DNA from: Beijerinckiaceae bacterium
GTDB taxonomy: Bacteria; Pseudomonadota; Alphaproteobacteria; Rhizobiales; Beijerinckiaceae
Assembly: GCA_027532775.1 (NCBI GenBank)
Contig: JAPZTO010000001.1
Location: 930,001 to 994,000, forward strand
Reading direction: 5' to 3'
Length of the DNA: 64,000 nucleotides
The position numbers and the translations under genes are program-made. This document shows, one piece after another, positions 9,565-18,724 of the stretch. Each line of letters opens with the position of its first letter. The stretch's first letter is position 1. The notes below the pieces were generated by a model. The model was not told where the DNA came from. It ran no database searches and saw only the letters and a list, made by a program, of their open reading frames with translations.

Positions 9565-10161
9565 ATGAACATCCGTCAGCGCCTTACTGCAGAAGCCACG
9601 CGGGAACGCATCATCGCCGTCGCGGAGGAGCATTTCCGGCGTGTCGGCTATGCGAAGACCGCCGTGGCCGACATTGCCGCCGCACTCGGCATGTCGCCGG
9701 CCAATGTCTACCGCTTCTTTTCGTCCAAAAGCGCCATCAACGACGCGATCTGCGCGAAGATGATGCATGAAATCGAGGATATGGCGCGCGAGATCCTGGC
9801 GCGTCCGCTTCCTGCGCCGGAAAAGCTGCGCGTCTACCTTCTCGAGCTGCACCGCCGGAACAAGTCCATGCTGACGCATGAACACCGCATCCACGACATG
9901 GTCGAGGTTGCGATGGCGGAGAACTGGCCGGCTATCGAGGCCCATTGCGCCTCGATTGTCGGCGTTCTCGCGGAGATCATCGGCGAGGGGATCCGTTCGG
10001 GTCATTTCCGGGCCGTGCCCCTGCCGGAATTCGCCCAAACAGCCTTCGAAGCCTCTGCCAAGATTATCCACCCCACCCTCATCGCCCATTGCGCGGACCA
10101 GGACCAGGAGGAGCAGGCCGGCCGCCTGACCGACCTGATCCTTGCCGCCCTGCGCCCGTAA
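9565..10161 (+). CDS. TetR/AcrR-family regulator of the adjacent RND efflux operon
   Basis: A 198-residue repressor. The TetR helix-turn-helix is seen at about residues 10-55 (ERIIAVAEEHFRRVGYAKTA, then DIAAALGMSPANVYRFFSSK). The C-terminal part, about residues 60-195, should bind the inducer. It is the first gene of a tetR-HlyD-RND operon; the adaptor gene starts 15 bp after its stop. Position and the dyad over the promoter suggest it represses its own operon. The inducer is unknown. Confidence 0.9.
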   Translation: MNIRQRLTAEATRERIIAVAEEHFRRVGYAKTAVADIAAALGMSPANVYRFFSSKSAINDAICAKMMHEIEDMAREILARPLPAPEKLRVYLLELHRRNKSMLTHEHRIHDMVEVAMAENWPAIEAHCASIVGVLAEIIGEGIRSGHFRAVPLPEFAQTAFEASAKIIHPTLIAHCADQDQEEQAGRLTDLILAALRP

Positions 10162-10176
10162 CCCGTTGAGCTCCCC

Positions 10177-11379
10177 ATGACCGATCCAGCCCCCGCCTCC
10201 GAGACCCCGCCCGCCGAGACCCCGCCCGCCGCCGAACCGCGCCAGCCGAAGACCCGGCTGGGTGCGAGAGCGCGCCGCTTCGTTCCGCTTGCCGTGATCC
10301 TTCTGGCCGGAGCCGGCGCCGCCGGCTGGGCACTGACCGGGAAGCCGCCCGAAAAGACGGTTGCGGCCTCCCCCGATCTCATTGTCCGCCCGGTTCAGGT
10401 GCAGGCCGTCCGGCTGCAGGAAATTGCCCAGCCGAAGGTTCTCGTCGGAACCCTGAGGGCTCGCATCGAAACAGACCAGGGTTTCCGCGTCGCCGGCAAG
10501 ATCGCCGCACGCAAGGTGCAGGTCGGCGACCGGATTTCCGCCGGCACGATCCTCGCCAGCCTCGACGACACCGATTTCCGGCTCAACCGCGAGAGCGCCG
10601 AGGCCGAGCTTACGGCGGCCCGGTCGGCCGCCCGGCAGGCCGAGCTGGAATTCGACCGGATCCTCGACCTCCGCGGGCGGGGCTGGTCCACCGAACAGGC
10701 CAGCGACCGCCAGCGCACAACGCGTGACGAGGCGATCGGCCGGGTCCGGCGCGCCGAACGTCAGGTCGAGCTGACCACCAATTCGCAATCCTATGCCGAT
10801 CTCCGGGCTGAATCCGACGGGATCGTGATCAGCGTCGCGGCAGAAGTCGGCCAGGTGGTCGCCGCCGGCCAGACCATCGTCCGCATTGCCCGCGACGGTG
10901 ATCGCGAGGCGCTGGTCGCGCTGCCGGAACAGGAACTGGCACTGGCCCGGCAGGGCCGCGCCGAAGCGGAACTCTGGTCGGAGCCCGGAAAGCGCTATCC
11001 CGCCACCTTGCGGGAATTGTCGCCCAGCGCCGATGCCGGAACGCGCACTTTCGCGGCGCGGTTCACGCTGGCGGGCATCGCGCCCGACGCCCCGCTCGGC
11101 ATGACCGCCACGATCACGCTCTCCCCGCCGGAAGCGGCTCGCATGGCCCGGATCCCGCTTTCTGCGGTGCTGAACGAAGGTCAGGGAACCGAAGTCTTCG
11201 TGGTCGAGGCAGGAACCGGCCAGCTGGTCCGCCGGAAGGTGGAGCTCCTTGCGACCGATGGCCGGCTGGCCACGATCCGCTCGGGCCTCGCCGAAGGCGA
11301 ACAGGTCGTCACGATGGGAGTCCACACCTTGCGCGCCGGCCAGAAGGTCCGGGTGCTGACGGACGCACGGCAGGGGTAA
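10177..11379 (+). CDS. RND efflux periplasmic adaptor subunit (HlyD/AcrA family)
   Basis: A 400-residue membrane fusion protein. A Pro/Ala-rich cytoplasmic N-terminus (SETPPAETPPAAEPRQ) precedes one transmembrane anchor (FVPLAVILLAGAGAAGWAL). The lipoyl halves (FRVAGKIAARKVQVGDRISA and LRAESDGIVISVAAEVGQVV) flank a short coiled-coil hairpin (about residues 145-200), followed by beta-barrel and membrane-proximal domains. It joins the RND pump to an outer-membrane channel; no TolC-like gene lies nearby. The pump gene begins 4 bp after its stop. Confidence 0.92.
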   Translation: MTDPAPASETPPAETPPAAEPRQPKTRLGARARRFVPLAVILLAGAGAAGWALTGKPPEKTVAASPDLIVRPVQVQAVRLQEIAQPKVLVGTLRARIETDQGFRVAGKIAARKVQVGDRISAGTILASLDDTDFRLNRESAEAELTAARSAARQAELEFDRILDLRGRGWSTEQASDRQRTTRDEAIGRVRRAERQVELTTNSQSYADLRAESDGIVISVAAEVGQVVAAGQTIVRIARDGDREALVALPEQELALARQGRAEAELWSEPGKRYPATLRELSPSADAGTRTFAARFTLAGIAPDAPLGMTATITLSPPEAARMARIPLSAVLNEGQGTEVFVVEAGTGQLVRRKVELLATDGRLATIRSGLAEGEQVVTMGVHTLRAGQKVRVLTDARQG

Positions 11380-11383
11380 TCAC

Positions 11384-14300
11384 ATGCGCGGCATCAATCT
11401 TTCGGCCTGGGCCGTCCGGCACCAGACGCTCGTGCTCTTCCTGATCCTGCTGATCGGCGCGGTCGGAACCCTGTCCTATATGCGCCTCGGCCGGGCCGAG
11501 GACCCGTCCTTCACGATCAAGGTCGGCGTGATCACCGTGGCCTGGCCGGGCGCGACCGCGTTCGAGATGCAGAACCAGGTGACCGACCGGATCGAAAAGA
11601 AGCTGCAGGAACTGCCATATTTCAACCGCGTCCTGACCTACAACAAGCCGGGCTTTGCGGCCCTGCAGATGGAGTTCAAGGATTACACGCCCGCGCGGCA
11701 GGTGCCGGAACTCTTCTACCAGATGCGGAAGAAGCTGACCGACCTCAAGCCGGAGCTGCCTTCCGGTGTCCTCGGGCCGACGGTCAATGACGAGTTCGGC
11801 GATGTCGATTCCATCCTGACCATGATCACCGGCGACGGCGCCGATTATGCCCAGCTCAAGCGGGTCGGCGAGGATCTGAAGCGTGCCCTGCTGAAGGTGC
11901 CGAACGTTACCAAGGTGACACTGTACGGCGCGCAGGACGAGCAGATCTTCGTCGAGTTCAGCCATACCAAGCTGGCAACCCTCGGCATTTCCGCAAGTGC
12001 GATCTTCGACGCGATCGCCCGCCAGAACGCCGTAACGCCCGCCGGCACGTTCGAGACACAGGCCCAGCGCATCCCTGTCCGCGTCACGGGCGCGCTCTCC
12101 GGCACGGAAGCCGTGGCGGCGATCCCGGTCGAAGCGAATGGCCGGACGATTCGGCTTGGCGATATCGCCAACGTGACGCGCGGCTTCGAGGATCCGAGCG
12201 ATTTCCTCATCCGACAGGATGGCAAGCCCGCGATCGGCGTCGGCGTCGTCATGCTCAAGGGCGCGAATATCCTGACTCTCGGGAAGGATATCGAGAAGGC
12301 GCTGTCCGAATTCCAGGAAACGATGCCGGTCGGGTTCCAGATCGACCGGATCGCCAACCAGCCCAAGGTGGTCGGCGATTCCGTCTACGAGTTCGTGAAG
12401 GCTTTCATCGAGGCGCTTGTGATCGTCCTCGGCGTCTCCTTCCTGACCCTCGGCTGGCGGACAGGCATCGTGGTGGCCACCTCGGTGCCGCTCGTGCTCG
12501 GTATCGTGTTCACCGTGATGGATTTCGCCGGGATCGACCTGCACCGCATCTCGCTCGGCGCCCTCATCATTGCCCTCGGCCTTCTCGTCGATGATGCCAT
12601 CATCGCCGTCGAGATGATGATCGTGAAGATGGAGGAAGGCTGGGACCGGATGAAGGCAGCCGCCTATGCCTGGGATTCCACGGCCTTCCCGATGCTGACC
12701 GGCACCCTGATCACCGCGGCGGGCTTCCTCCCCGTAGGGCTCGCGAGTTCAGCCGTCGGCGAATATACGGGCAGCATCCTCTACATTGTCGGGATCGCGC
12801 TCGTCGCTTCCTGGTTCGTCGCCGTGATCTTCACCCCCTATCTCGGCGTGAAGATCCTGCCCGATTTCAAGAAGGGTCATGGCGAAGGTCATGCCTCCAT
12901 GTACGAAGGTCGCTGGTACTCGCTGCTCCGCCGGATTGTCACCTGGTGCGTCACGCATCGGGTCAAGGCGCTCGGGGCCACGGCTGCTGTCTTCGCGATC
13001 GCAATCGTCGGCTTCACACGGGTGCCGCAGCAATTCTTCCCGCTTTCGGAGCGGCCGGAGCTGTTTCTCGAGATGCGCCTGCCGGAAGGCTCCTCGATCA
13101 CCGCGACCAATGCTGTCGCCCGCGAGGCAGAGGCGTTGCTCAAGGGTGATCCCGACATCCTCCACGCCACGACCTATATCGGCCAGGGCTCACCCCGGTT
13201 CTGGCTCGGCCTGAACCAGGTCCTGCCGAACGAGGCCTTCTCACAGATCGTCATCCTCTCGAAGGATGTCCCCGCGCGGGAACGGATCAAGGCCCGGCTC
13301 GAAACCCGGATCCGGGAGGGCGCGCTCGCGGCAGCCCGGGTGCGCGTCGACCGGTTCAATTTCGGCCCGCCAGTCGGGTTCCCGGTGCAATTCCGCATCG
13401 TCGGCACCGATCCGGCCGAGGTGCGCCGCATCGCCTATCAGGTCCGGGACACCATGCTCCGGAACAACAAGGCGATCGACCCGCATCTCGACTGGAACGA
13501 GTTGATGCCATCCCTCCGCCTCGTGGTCGATCAGGACCGGGCCCGCGCCTTCGGGCTCGACCCCAGCGCGATCGCGCAGACGTTGCAGACGCTGATTTCG
13601 GGCGTCACGGTGACGACGATCCGAGACGGAACCGAACAGGTGCAGGTTGTCGCCCGCGCCGTGCCGGGCGAGCGGCTCGATCCGACCCGGCTGGGCGATT
13701 TCACGCTCACCGCCCGCAATGGCGTGCCGGTCCCGCTCGCGCAGGTGGCCCGGATCGCGCAGGATTACGAGGAGCCGATCCTCTGGCGGCGCAGCCGGGA
13801 CATGTCGATCACCGTCCGCGCCGACATTGTCGACGGCGTGCAGGCACCGGATGTCACCACCGAGATCTGGACCGCGCTGAAGCCCATCCGCGATGCGGTT
13901 CCGCTCGGCTACCAGATCCAGATTGGCGGCGCGATCGAGGAATCGGCGAAGGCGAATGAATCGATCTTCAAGCTGTTCCCGGTCATGTTCATGGTCATGT
14001 TGCTGCTCCTCATGGTGCAGTTGCAGAGCTTCACCAAGGTCTTCCTCGTGCTGATGAGCGTTCCGCTCGGCGTGATCGGCGCCTCGCTGGCGCTCAACCT
14101 GTCGGGCATGCCCTTCGGCTTCGTGGCCCTGCTCGGCCTGATCGCGCTCGGCGGGATGGACATGCGCAACTCGATCATCCTTGTCGATCAGGTCCAGCAT
14201 GACATGGACCGTGGCCTGCAGATGCGGGAAGCGATCGTCGAATCGGTGATCCGGCGGGCGCGACCCGTGATCCTCACAGCCATGACGGCCATCCTGGCGA

Positions 14301-14524
14301 TGATCCCGCTCTCGCGCAGCGCCTTCTGGGGCCCGATGGCGGTCACGGTGATGGGCGGATTGTTCGTGGCCACCTTCATGACGCTGCTCTTCCTGCCGGC
14401 CCTCTATTCCTTCTGGTTCCGGAAACGGATCCGGGAGGAGGAAAAGGCCAGCCGGCGCGCGGCCGAGATCACGCCGGCCAATGACCGCGAAGGAACGGCA
14501 CCGAGCACGCAGGCGGCAGCCTGA
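11384..14524 (+). CDS. RND-family multidrug efflux pump, inner-membrane permease
   Basis: A 1046-residue AcrB-type permease, the usual length, with 12 helices and two large periplasmic loops. The TM4 proton-relay pair is present in LGLLVDDAIIAVEMM, and the TM10/11 signature LGLIALGGMDMRNSIILVDQ matches the family. The start MRGINLSAWAVRHQTLVLFL is a standard RND N-terminus. The sequence resembles the HAE1-like VexF/MdtB-type pumps rather than heavy-metal CusA, since the Met relay and the CusA motif are absent. Substrate range cannot be read from sequence. Confidence 0.93.
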   Translation: MRGINLSAWAVRHQTLVLFLILLIGAVGTLSYMRLGRAEDPSFTIKVGVITVAWPGATAFEMQNQVTDRIEKKLQELPYFNRVLTYNKPGFAALQMEFKDYTPARQVPELFYQMRKKLTDLKPELPSGVLGPTVNDEFGDVDSILTMITGDGADYAQLKRVGEDLKRALLKVPNVTKVTLYGAQDEQIFVEFSHTKLATLGISASAIFDAIARQNAVTPAGTFETQAQRIPVRVTGALSGTEAVAAIPVEANGRTIRLGDIANVTRGFEDPSDFLIRQDGKPAIGVGVVMLKGANILTLGKDIEKALSEFQETMPVGFQIDRIANQPKVVGDSVYEFVKAFIEALVIVLGVSFLTLGWRTGIVVATSVPLVLGIVFTVMDFAGIDLHRISLGALIIALGLLVDDAIIAVEMMIVKMEEGWDRMKAAAYAWDSTAFPMLTGTLITAAGFLPVGLASSAVGEYTGSILYIVGIALVASWFVAVIFTPYLGVKILPDFKKGHGEGHASMYEGRWYSLLRRIVTWCVTHRVKALGATAAVFAIAIVGFTRVPQQFFPLSERPELFLEMRLPEGSSITATNAVAREAEALLKGDPDILHATTYIGQGSPRFWLGLNQVLPNEAFSQIVILSKDVPARERIKARLETRIREGALAAARVRVDRFNFGPPVGFPVQFRIVGTDPAEVRRIAYQVRDTMLRNNKAIDPHLDWNELMPSLRLVVDQDRARAFGLDPSAIAQTLQTLISGVTVTTIRDGTEQVQVVARAVPGERLDPTRLGDFTLTARNGVPVPLAQVARIAQDYEEPILWRRSRDMSITVRADIVDGVQAPDVTTEIWTALKPIRDAVPLGYQIQIGGAIEESAKANESIFKLFPVMFMVMLLLLMVQLQSFTKVFLVLMSVPLGVIGASLALNLSGMPFGFVALLGLIALGGMDMRNSIILVDQVQHDMDRGLQMREAIVESVIRRARPVILTAMTAILAMIPLSRSAFWGPMAVTVMGGLFVATFMTLLFLPALYSFWFRKRIREEEKASRRAAEITPANDREGTAPSTQAAA

Positions 14525-14615
14525 CGGTCTCAACCAGCGCAGAACGGGGCGGCAAAATCGAACCTTGCCGCCTTCCCGGGGCCTGCCTAAACCTGTTGCC
14601 GGGGGAGAACGAGCA

Positions 14616-16241
14616 ATGGGCACAATCCCGGCAGATCCGGCAGGGGAATTCGACGACATCATCGTGGGCGCCGGCACGGCCGGCTGCCTGCTGGCGAACC
14701 GGCTGAGCGCCGATCCGGCGCGCCGCGTTCTCCTTCTCGAGGCGGGGGGAAACGATCGCTACATCTGGTTCCATATCCCGGTCGGCTATCTTTTCCTGAT
14801 CGGGAACCCGCGGGCCGACTGGCTGTTCAAGACCGCGCCTGTCGCCGGGCTCAATGGCCGATCTCTCCTCTACCCAAGGGGCAAGGTGCTGGGCGGCTGC
14901 TCGGCCATCAATGGCATGATCTATATGCGCGGCCAGTCCACCGATTATGATGGCTGGGCACAGCTGGGCCTTTCAGGCTGGAGCTGGGAGGATGTGCTGC
15001 CCTATTTCCGCCAGCACGAGGATTTCTTCGCCGGGGCCGATGCGCTGCATGGCGCGGGCGGCGAGTGGCGTGTCGAGCCGCCCCGCGTGCGCTGGGACAT
15101 TCTCGACCGGTTCCGCGATGCGGCCGAGCAATGCGGCATCCCCAAGGTCGAGGATTTCAACCGCGGCTCTAACGAAGGCTCGGCCTATTTCCAGGTCAAC
15201 CAGAAAAAGGGCCTGCGCTGGAGCGCCGCCCGCGGCTTCCTCGACCCGGTCCGGAACCGTCCGAATCTCACGATCCTCACCGGGGCCGAGGCCGAGCGCA
15301 TCCTGTTCGAGGGGAACCGCGCTTCCGGCCTCGCCTTCCGCCAGGATGGCCAAAGCCGGGTCGTCCGGGCGCGGCGGAGCGTCGTGCTGGCAGCCGGAGC
15401 TGTTGCCTCGCCGAAATTGCTGATGCTCAGCGGTATCGGAAGGGGCGAGGCCCTTCGCAGCTTCGGCCTCGAAGTCGTGGCGGATCGCCCCGGCGTAGGC
15501 CAGAACCTGCAGGACCATCTCCAGATCCGGCCGATCTACAAGGTCCGCAACGTCCGGACACTGAATGCCGATTATGCCAACCTGTTGAAGCGCGCCTGGA
15601 TGGGCGTGGAATTCGCGCTGTTCCGCAGCGGGCCCATGACGATGGCGCCTTCGCAGCTCGGCGTCTTCACGCGATCGGATGCCCGCTACGCCATGCCGAA
15701 CCTGCAATTCCATGTGCAGCCGCTCTCGCTCGACAAGTTCGGCGAGGGGCTGCACCCCTTCCCGGCCTTCACGGCCTCGGTCTGCAATCTCCGGCCGACA
15801 AGCCGGGGCGAGATCCGGCTGGCCAGCGCCGACCCGTTCGAGGCTCCGGTGATCGACCCGAATTACCTCGCCACCGAGGAGGACCGGCAGGTAGCGGCGG
15901 ATTCGCTGCGACTGGTGAGGCGGATCGTGGCCTCCGAGGCTATGCGTCCCTTCGAGCCCGAGGAATACCGCCCCGGCCCGGACATCAGGAGCGAGGCAGA
16001 CCTGATCCGCGCGGCGGGCGATCTCGGCACGACGATCTTCCACCCGGTCGGCACGGCACGGATGGGCCGCCGGGACGACCCGCAGGCCGTGGTCGATGAG
16101 CGCCTCTCGGTGATCGGCGTGGAGGGGCTGCGGGTGATCGACGCCTCCGTGATGCCGACGATTACCTCCGGCAACACGAATTCGCCCACGCTGATGATTG
16201 CCGAAAAGGGCGCGGCCATGCTGATGGCCGACACGCGATGA
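14616..16241 (+). CDS. GMC-family FAD-dependent oxidoreductase (choline dehydrogenase-like)
   Basis: A 541-residue flavoprotein. The FAD dinucleotide fold is at the N-terminus (DDIIVGAGTAGCLLANRLS), GMC signature 1 is in PRGKVLGGCSAINGMIYMRG, and signature 2 in AAGAVASPKLLMLSGIG. The C-terminal catalytic pair is represented by the His of FHPVGTARMG and the Asn of SGNTNSPTL. Substrate is an alcohol, probably primary, but choline specificity is not established and no bet genes lie nearby. Start at 14616 follows GGGGGAG. The stop overlaps the mmcB start by 4 bp. Confidence 0.92.
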   Translation: MGTIPADPAGEFDDIIVGAGTAGCLLANRLSADPARRVLLLEAGGNDRYIWFHIPVGYLFLIGNPRADWLFKTAPVAGLNGRSLLYPRGKVLGGCSAINGMIYMRGQSTDYDGWAQLGLSGWSWEDVLPYFRQHEDFFAGADALHGAGGEWRVEPPRVRWDILDRFRDAAEQCGIPKVEDFNRGSNEGSAYFQVNQKKGLRWSAARGFLDPVRNRPNLTILTGAEAERILFEGNRASGLAFRQDGQSRVVRARRSVVLAAGAVASPKLLMLSGIGRGEALRSFGLEVVADRPGVGQNLQDHLQIRPIYKVRNVRTLNADYANLLKRAWMGVEFALFRSGPMTMAPSQLGVFTRSDARYAMPNLQFHVQPLSLDKFGEGLHPFPAFTASVCNLRPTSRGEIRLASADPFEAPVIDPNYLATEEDRQVAADSLRLVRRIVASEAMRPFEPEEYRPGPDIRSEADLIRAAGDLGTTIFHPVGTARMGRRDDPQAVVDERLSVIGVEGLRVIDASVMPTITSGNTNSPTLMIAEKGAAMLMADTR

Positions 16242-16696
16242 GCGGCGGGCCGGCCCGTGACGGGCTCGCCCGGCTGCTGTCGCGGGGCCTCGCCCGGCAT
16301 TTCGCCCAGAGGGGCCTTTCCGTATTCCCGGAAATGGCCCTGCCGAACGGACGCCGGGCTGATCTCGTGGCCCTTTCGGACCGCGGCGCGATCCACATCA
16401 TCGAGATCAAGTCCTCGGTGGAGGATTTCCGGGCTGACACCAAATGGCGGGACTACCTGCCCTATTGCGAGCATTTCTACTTCGCAACCCATCCCGATAT
16501 GCCGCTGGCGATCTTCCCGGAGGAAACCGGCCTGATCCTCGCCGACGGGTTCGGGGCGGAAATCCTGCGCGAAGCTCCCCCCCGCCCGCTCGCCGCCGCG
16601 ACCCGGAAGGCACTCACGATCCGGCTGGCGCGCGTGGCATCCGCCCGCCTCAGCAGCCTGCTCGACCCCGAGGGTCGGTACCCGGACATGATGTAG
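16238..16696 (+). CDS. mmcB: MmcB-family DNA repair protein (PD-(D/E)XK nuclease fold)
   Basis: A 152-residue protein matching the alphaproteobacterial MmcB family, known in Caulobacter as SOS-associated. The nuclease core shows as RRADLVALSDRGAIHIIEIK with the E-x-K pair, then SSVEDFRADTKWRDYLPYCE. The ATG overlaps the stop of the GMC oxidoreductase gene (ATGA), which implies translational coupling. I see no LexA box immediately upstream because the promoter would lie before the oxidoreductase. The 3' end overlaps the convergent adenylate-forming gene by 47 bp. Confidence 0.88.
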   Translation: MSGGPARDGLARLLSRGLARHFAQRGLSVFPEMALPNGRRADLVALSDRGAIHIIEIKSSVEDFRADTKWRDYLPYCEHFYFATHPDMPLAIFPEETGLILADGFGAEILREAPPRPLAAATRKALTIRLARVASARLSSLLDPEGRYPDMM

Positions 16697-18182
16697 CTGC
16701 CTCGCCAAAAAGGCCCGCATAACGAAGCCGGAAATGGTGCCGGCCGGATCGGGCCAGCGACTGGACCGGCAGACGGGCATGCAGCTCGATCCGGTGCGGC
16801 ACCATGAAATCCGGAAGCGTCCGGCGGCAGAATTCGCGCAGCAGATGCGGCGTCACGCGTGGACGGGCCACAGCGACGAGTACGACAGCCTCTTCGAGAA
16901 CCGGGTGGGGGACACCGAAGGCGAAGGCCTCATCGACAAGGCCGCTGTCGAGAATCTGCTGTTCGAGTTCCTCCGGCGCGAGGATGCGCCCGGCCGTGCG
17001 GATGAGATCCTTCGGGGAGGGCAGCCGGAACAACCGCCCGTCAGCCTCCCGCCAGCCGATCTCGCCCTGATCGTATGGCGAATCCGGCGCCGGCCGCACC
17101 GGATCGCTGCCACAAGGCCGGCAGGACATGCCGCTGCCGCCGGAATGCACCAGATAGCCGGCCTGTCCGGGCCGGGCCTCCCGCAGAGGCCGGCGCATGA
17201 CGCGGATTTCAGTCTCCGGCAAGGGATAGCCGATGCAGCCGGGTGGCGGGGGCTCCGAGCCGATGCGAAGCCGTGCTGCAGCCAAATGAAAAGGCGTTCC
17301 GTGGACACAATCGATGGGTGAGGCATCGATCCGGCTGCGGGTCTGGCCGAGCATGGCCCGGCCGAGGCTTCCCGACATTGCGACCAGATGCCGGATGGAG
17401 CCGCCTTCCCCGGACCCGTCCGGCCGGGCGAGCCAGCGCCGCCATGCCTGCACGGTTGTGAAACAGGCCACGGGACCGCATCCTTCGGGGACCAGTGCGG
17501 CACGCTCCGGATCGGCCAGCCAGACAGGCCGGCCCGCATCGAGAAGGCCCAGCCCGGCGACGAGGCCGGCCCAATGCGTCATCGGCATGGCAAGAAGACC
17601 GGAGAGAGCGGGCGCCAGATCGAGGGACCGTACCAGACGCCGCGCATTGGCGAGGATCGACCCGATGCCATGCAGGGTTCCGGCCTCGCCCGCCAGGGTT
17701 TCCGATGCCAGCAGGACCTGCCCGCGCATGGCGAAGCGCAACGGGCTCTCCCGTTCGACCTCCCCCGGAGGCCTGTTCCGCGGCCATTTCCGCGGCAGCG
17801 TTTCAATGAAATGGATCCGCTCGGGCGGCAGCCCGATCTCCTGGCGGCCAGCCAGGCCCGACTCGAAGGACAGGCAGGCGGAGGGACGCCAGAGACGGAC
17901 GATCTGCCGGAGATCGGTGCCGGGCAGATCGGGCGGGAAGGGCATGGCGGTTGCCCCGAGCGCCAGCACCGCCAGCAAGGCCACCCAGCCATCCATGCCC
18001 TGTGGAGGGAGGAGAAGGATGCGATCCCCCGGCAGGAGGCTCCGCCTGGCGAGGATTGCCGCCCAGAGCTTGACCCGCGCATCGAGATCGGCGCGGGACA
18101 GATCACCGGAGGCATCCGCGAGCGCGAGGGCGCCGCCGGTTGTGGCGAGGTCACGGGAGAGCAAGGCAGGCCATTCGGCCAT
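16650..18182 (-). CDS. Divergent AMP-binding (adenylate-forming) protein, possibly inactive
   Basis: A 510-residue protein with the overall plan of acyl-CoA synthetases (LLPGDRILLLPPQGMDGWVALLAV at the N-terminus, GYLVHSGGSG in the middle, a C-terminal lid FRLPSPKDLIRTAGRILAPE). Key motifs are weak. The phosphate loop (YTSGTTGxPKG) is not recognisable in the region around residues 150-180. YGxTE appears as VHGTPF, the adenylate-binding YRTGD as YDQGEIG, and the catalytic C-terminal Lys of PxxxxGK is replaced (LARSGRHHFRL). It could be a pseudoenzyme or a divergent synthetase. Overlaps mmcB at the 3' end. Confidence 0.7.
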   Translation of the reverse strand: MAEWPALLSRDLATTGGALALADASGDLSRADLDARVKLWAAILARRSLLPGDRILLLPPQGMDGWVALLAVLALGATAMPFPPDLPGTDLRQIVRLWRPSACLSFESGLAGRQEIGLPPERIHFIETLPRKWPRNRPPGEVERESPLRFAMRGQVLLASETLAGEAGTLHGIGSILANARRLVRSLDLAPALSGLLAMPMTHWAGLVAGLGLLDAGRPVWLADPERAALVPEGCGPVACFTTVQAWRRWLARPDGSGEGGSIRHLVAMSGSLGRAMLGQTRSRIDASPIDCVHGTPFHLAAARLRIGSEPPPPGCIGYPLPETEIRVMRRPLREARPGQAGYLVHSGGSGMSCRPCGSDPVRPAPDSPYDQGEIGWREADGRLFRLPSPKDLIRTAGRILAPEELEQQILDSGLVDEAFAFGVPHPVLEEAVVLVAVARPRVTPHLLREFCRRTLPDFMVPHRIELHARLPVQSLARSGRHHFRLRYAGLFGEAATSCPGTDPRGRAGC

Positions 18183-18227
18183 GAACCCCTCCGGCTATCG
18201 GAAATTTTGGGCTGACGGGAGAGAAGA

Positions 18228-18265
18228 GCGCCCTGCCTGTCAGCAGGGGGTGACAGGCAGGGCGC
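18228..18265. repeat. Perfect 15-bp inverted repeat (hairpin) in the leader of the AMP-binding gene
   Basis: GCGCCCTGCCTGTCA at 18228-18242 pairs with TGACAGGCAGGGCGC at 18251-18265 across an 8-base loop. It ends 46 bp upstream of the AMP-binding start codon. No T-run follows on either strand, so a simple intrinsic terminator is unlikely; an operator or an RNA control element is possible. Confidence 0.75.
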
Positions 18266-18594
18266 GAGGCGCGATGGAGGGGCAGGAAACCCGCCATGCG
18301 CCTACATTCCGGCTCGTCCTGTAGCGGGGGCGAAGTGAGCGAGCCGAAAGGGAGAACAGGCCGCCGGACAATCCGGGTACAGCCTGCAGGAAGTGGTTGA
18401 TCAGTTTCGCAGATCAGGCGAGCCGGAAGCCGGCAACAGCCCTGTCAGCGGCTGTGCCGGCCGGCAGTGCCGATCCGGAAGAATGCGGAACTCACGGAAT
18501 ACAAAGGCCTGCGCCATTACGCCCTCCCCGGGGCTTGGAAAAATGCAATGGAAACGCTTGATCAAACAAAAAACACAAAAACAGGCGACGAACC

Positions 18595-18613
18595 TGTCCT
18601 ATGGTTGTCCTAT
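18595..18613. repeat. Tandem TGTCCTAT direct repeat, 11-bp period
   Basis: TGTCCTAT occurs at 18595-18602 and again at 18606-18613, one helical turn apart, in an AT-richer patch of the 542-bp gap between the AMP-binding and actR-like genes. A regulator site is possible. Apart from this repeat and the hairpins at 18228 and 18698 I see no gene in the gap. Confidence 0.4.
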
Positions 18614-18697
18614 CTTTCAGGAGCTGTCAAGCCTCCGCACAGAGACTGCGTCAAATCAGTCGCTGCGCATGAATCCGGGCAAGGAAGGGGAAGAGGC

Positions 18698-18718
18698 GGG
18701 GCCGGTCTTTCCGGCCCC
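18698..18718 (-). terminator. Hairpin downstream of the actR-like gene
   Basis: GGGGCCGG (18698-18705) and CCGGCCCC (18711-18718) form a perfect 8-bp stem with loop TCTTT, 6 bp after the stop of the actR-like gene. On that strand it is followed by a pyrimidine-rich run rather than pure T, so it is a moderate terminator. Confidence 0.55.
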
Positions 18719-18724
18719 TGATGC

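Noticed and set aside
18183-18724. Search for a small RNA or CRISPR-like array in the gap with hairpins
   Set aside because: Only one palindrome, one hairpin and one two-unit direct repeat are present; there is no spacer-repeat pattern. No CRISPR array is seen anywhere in the window.
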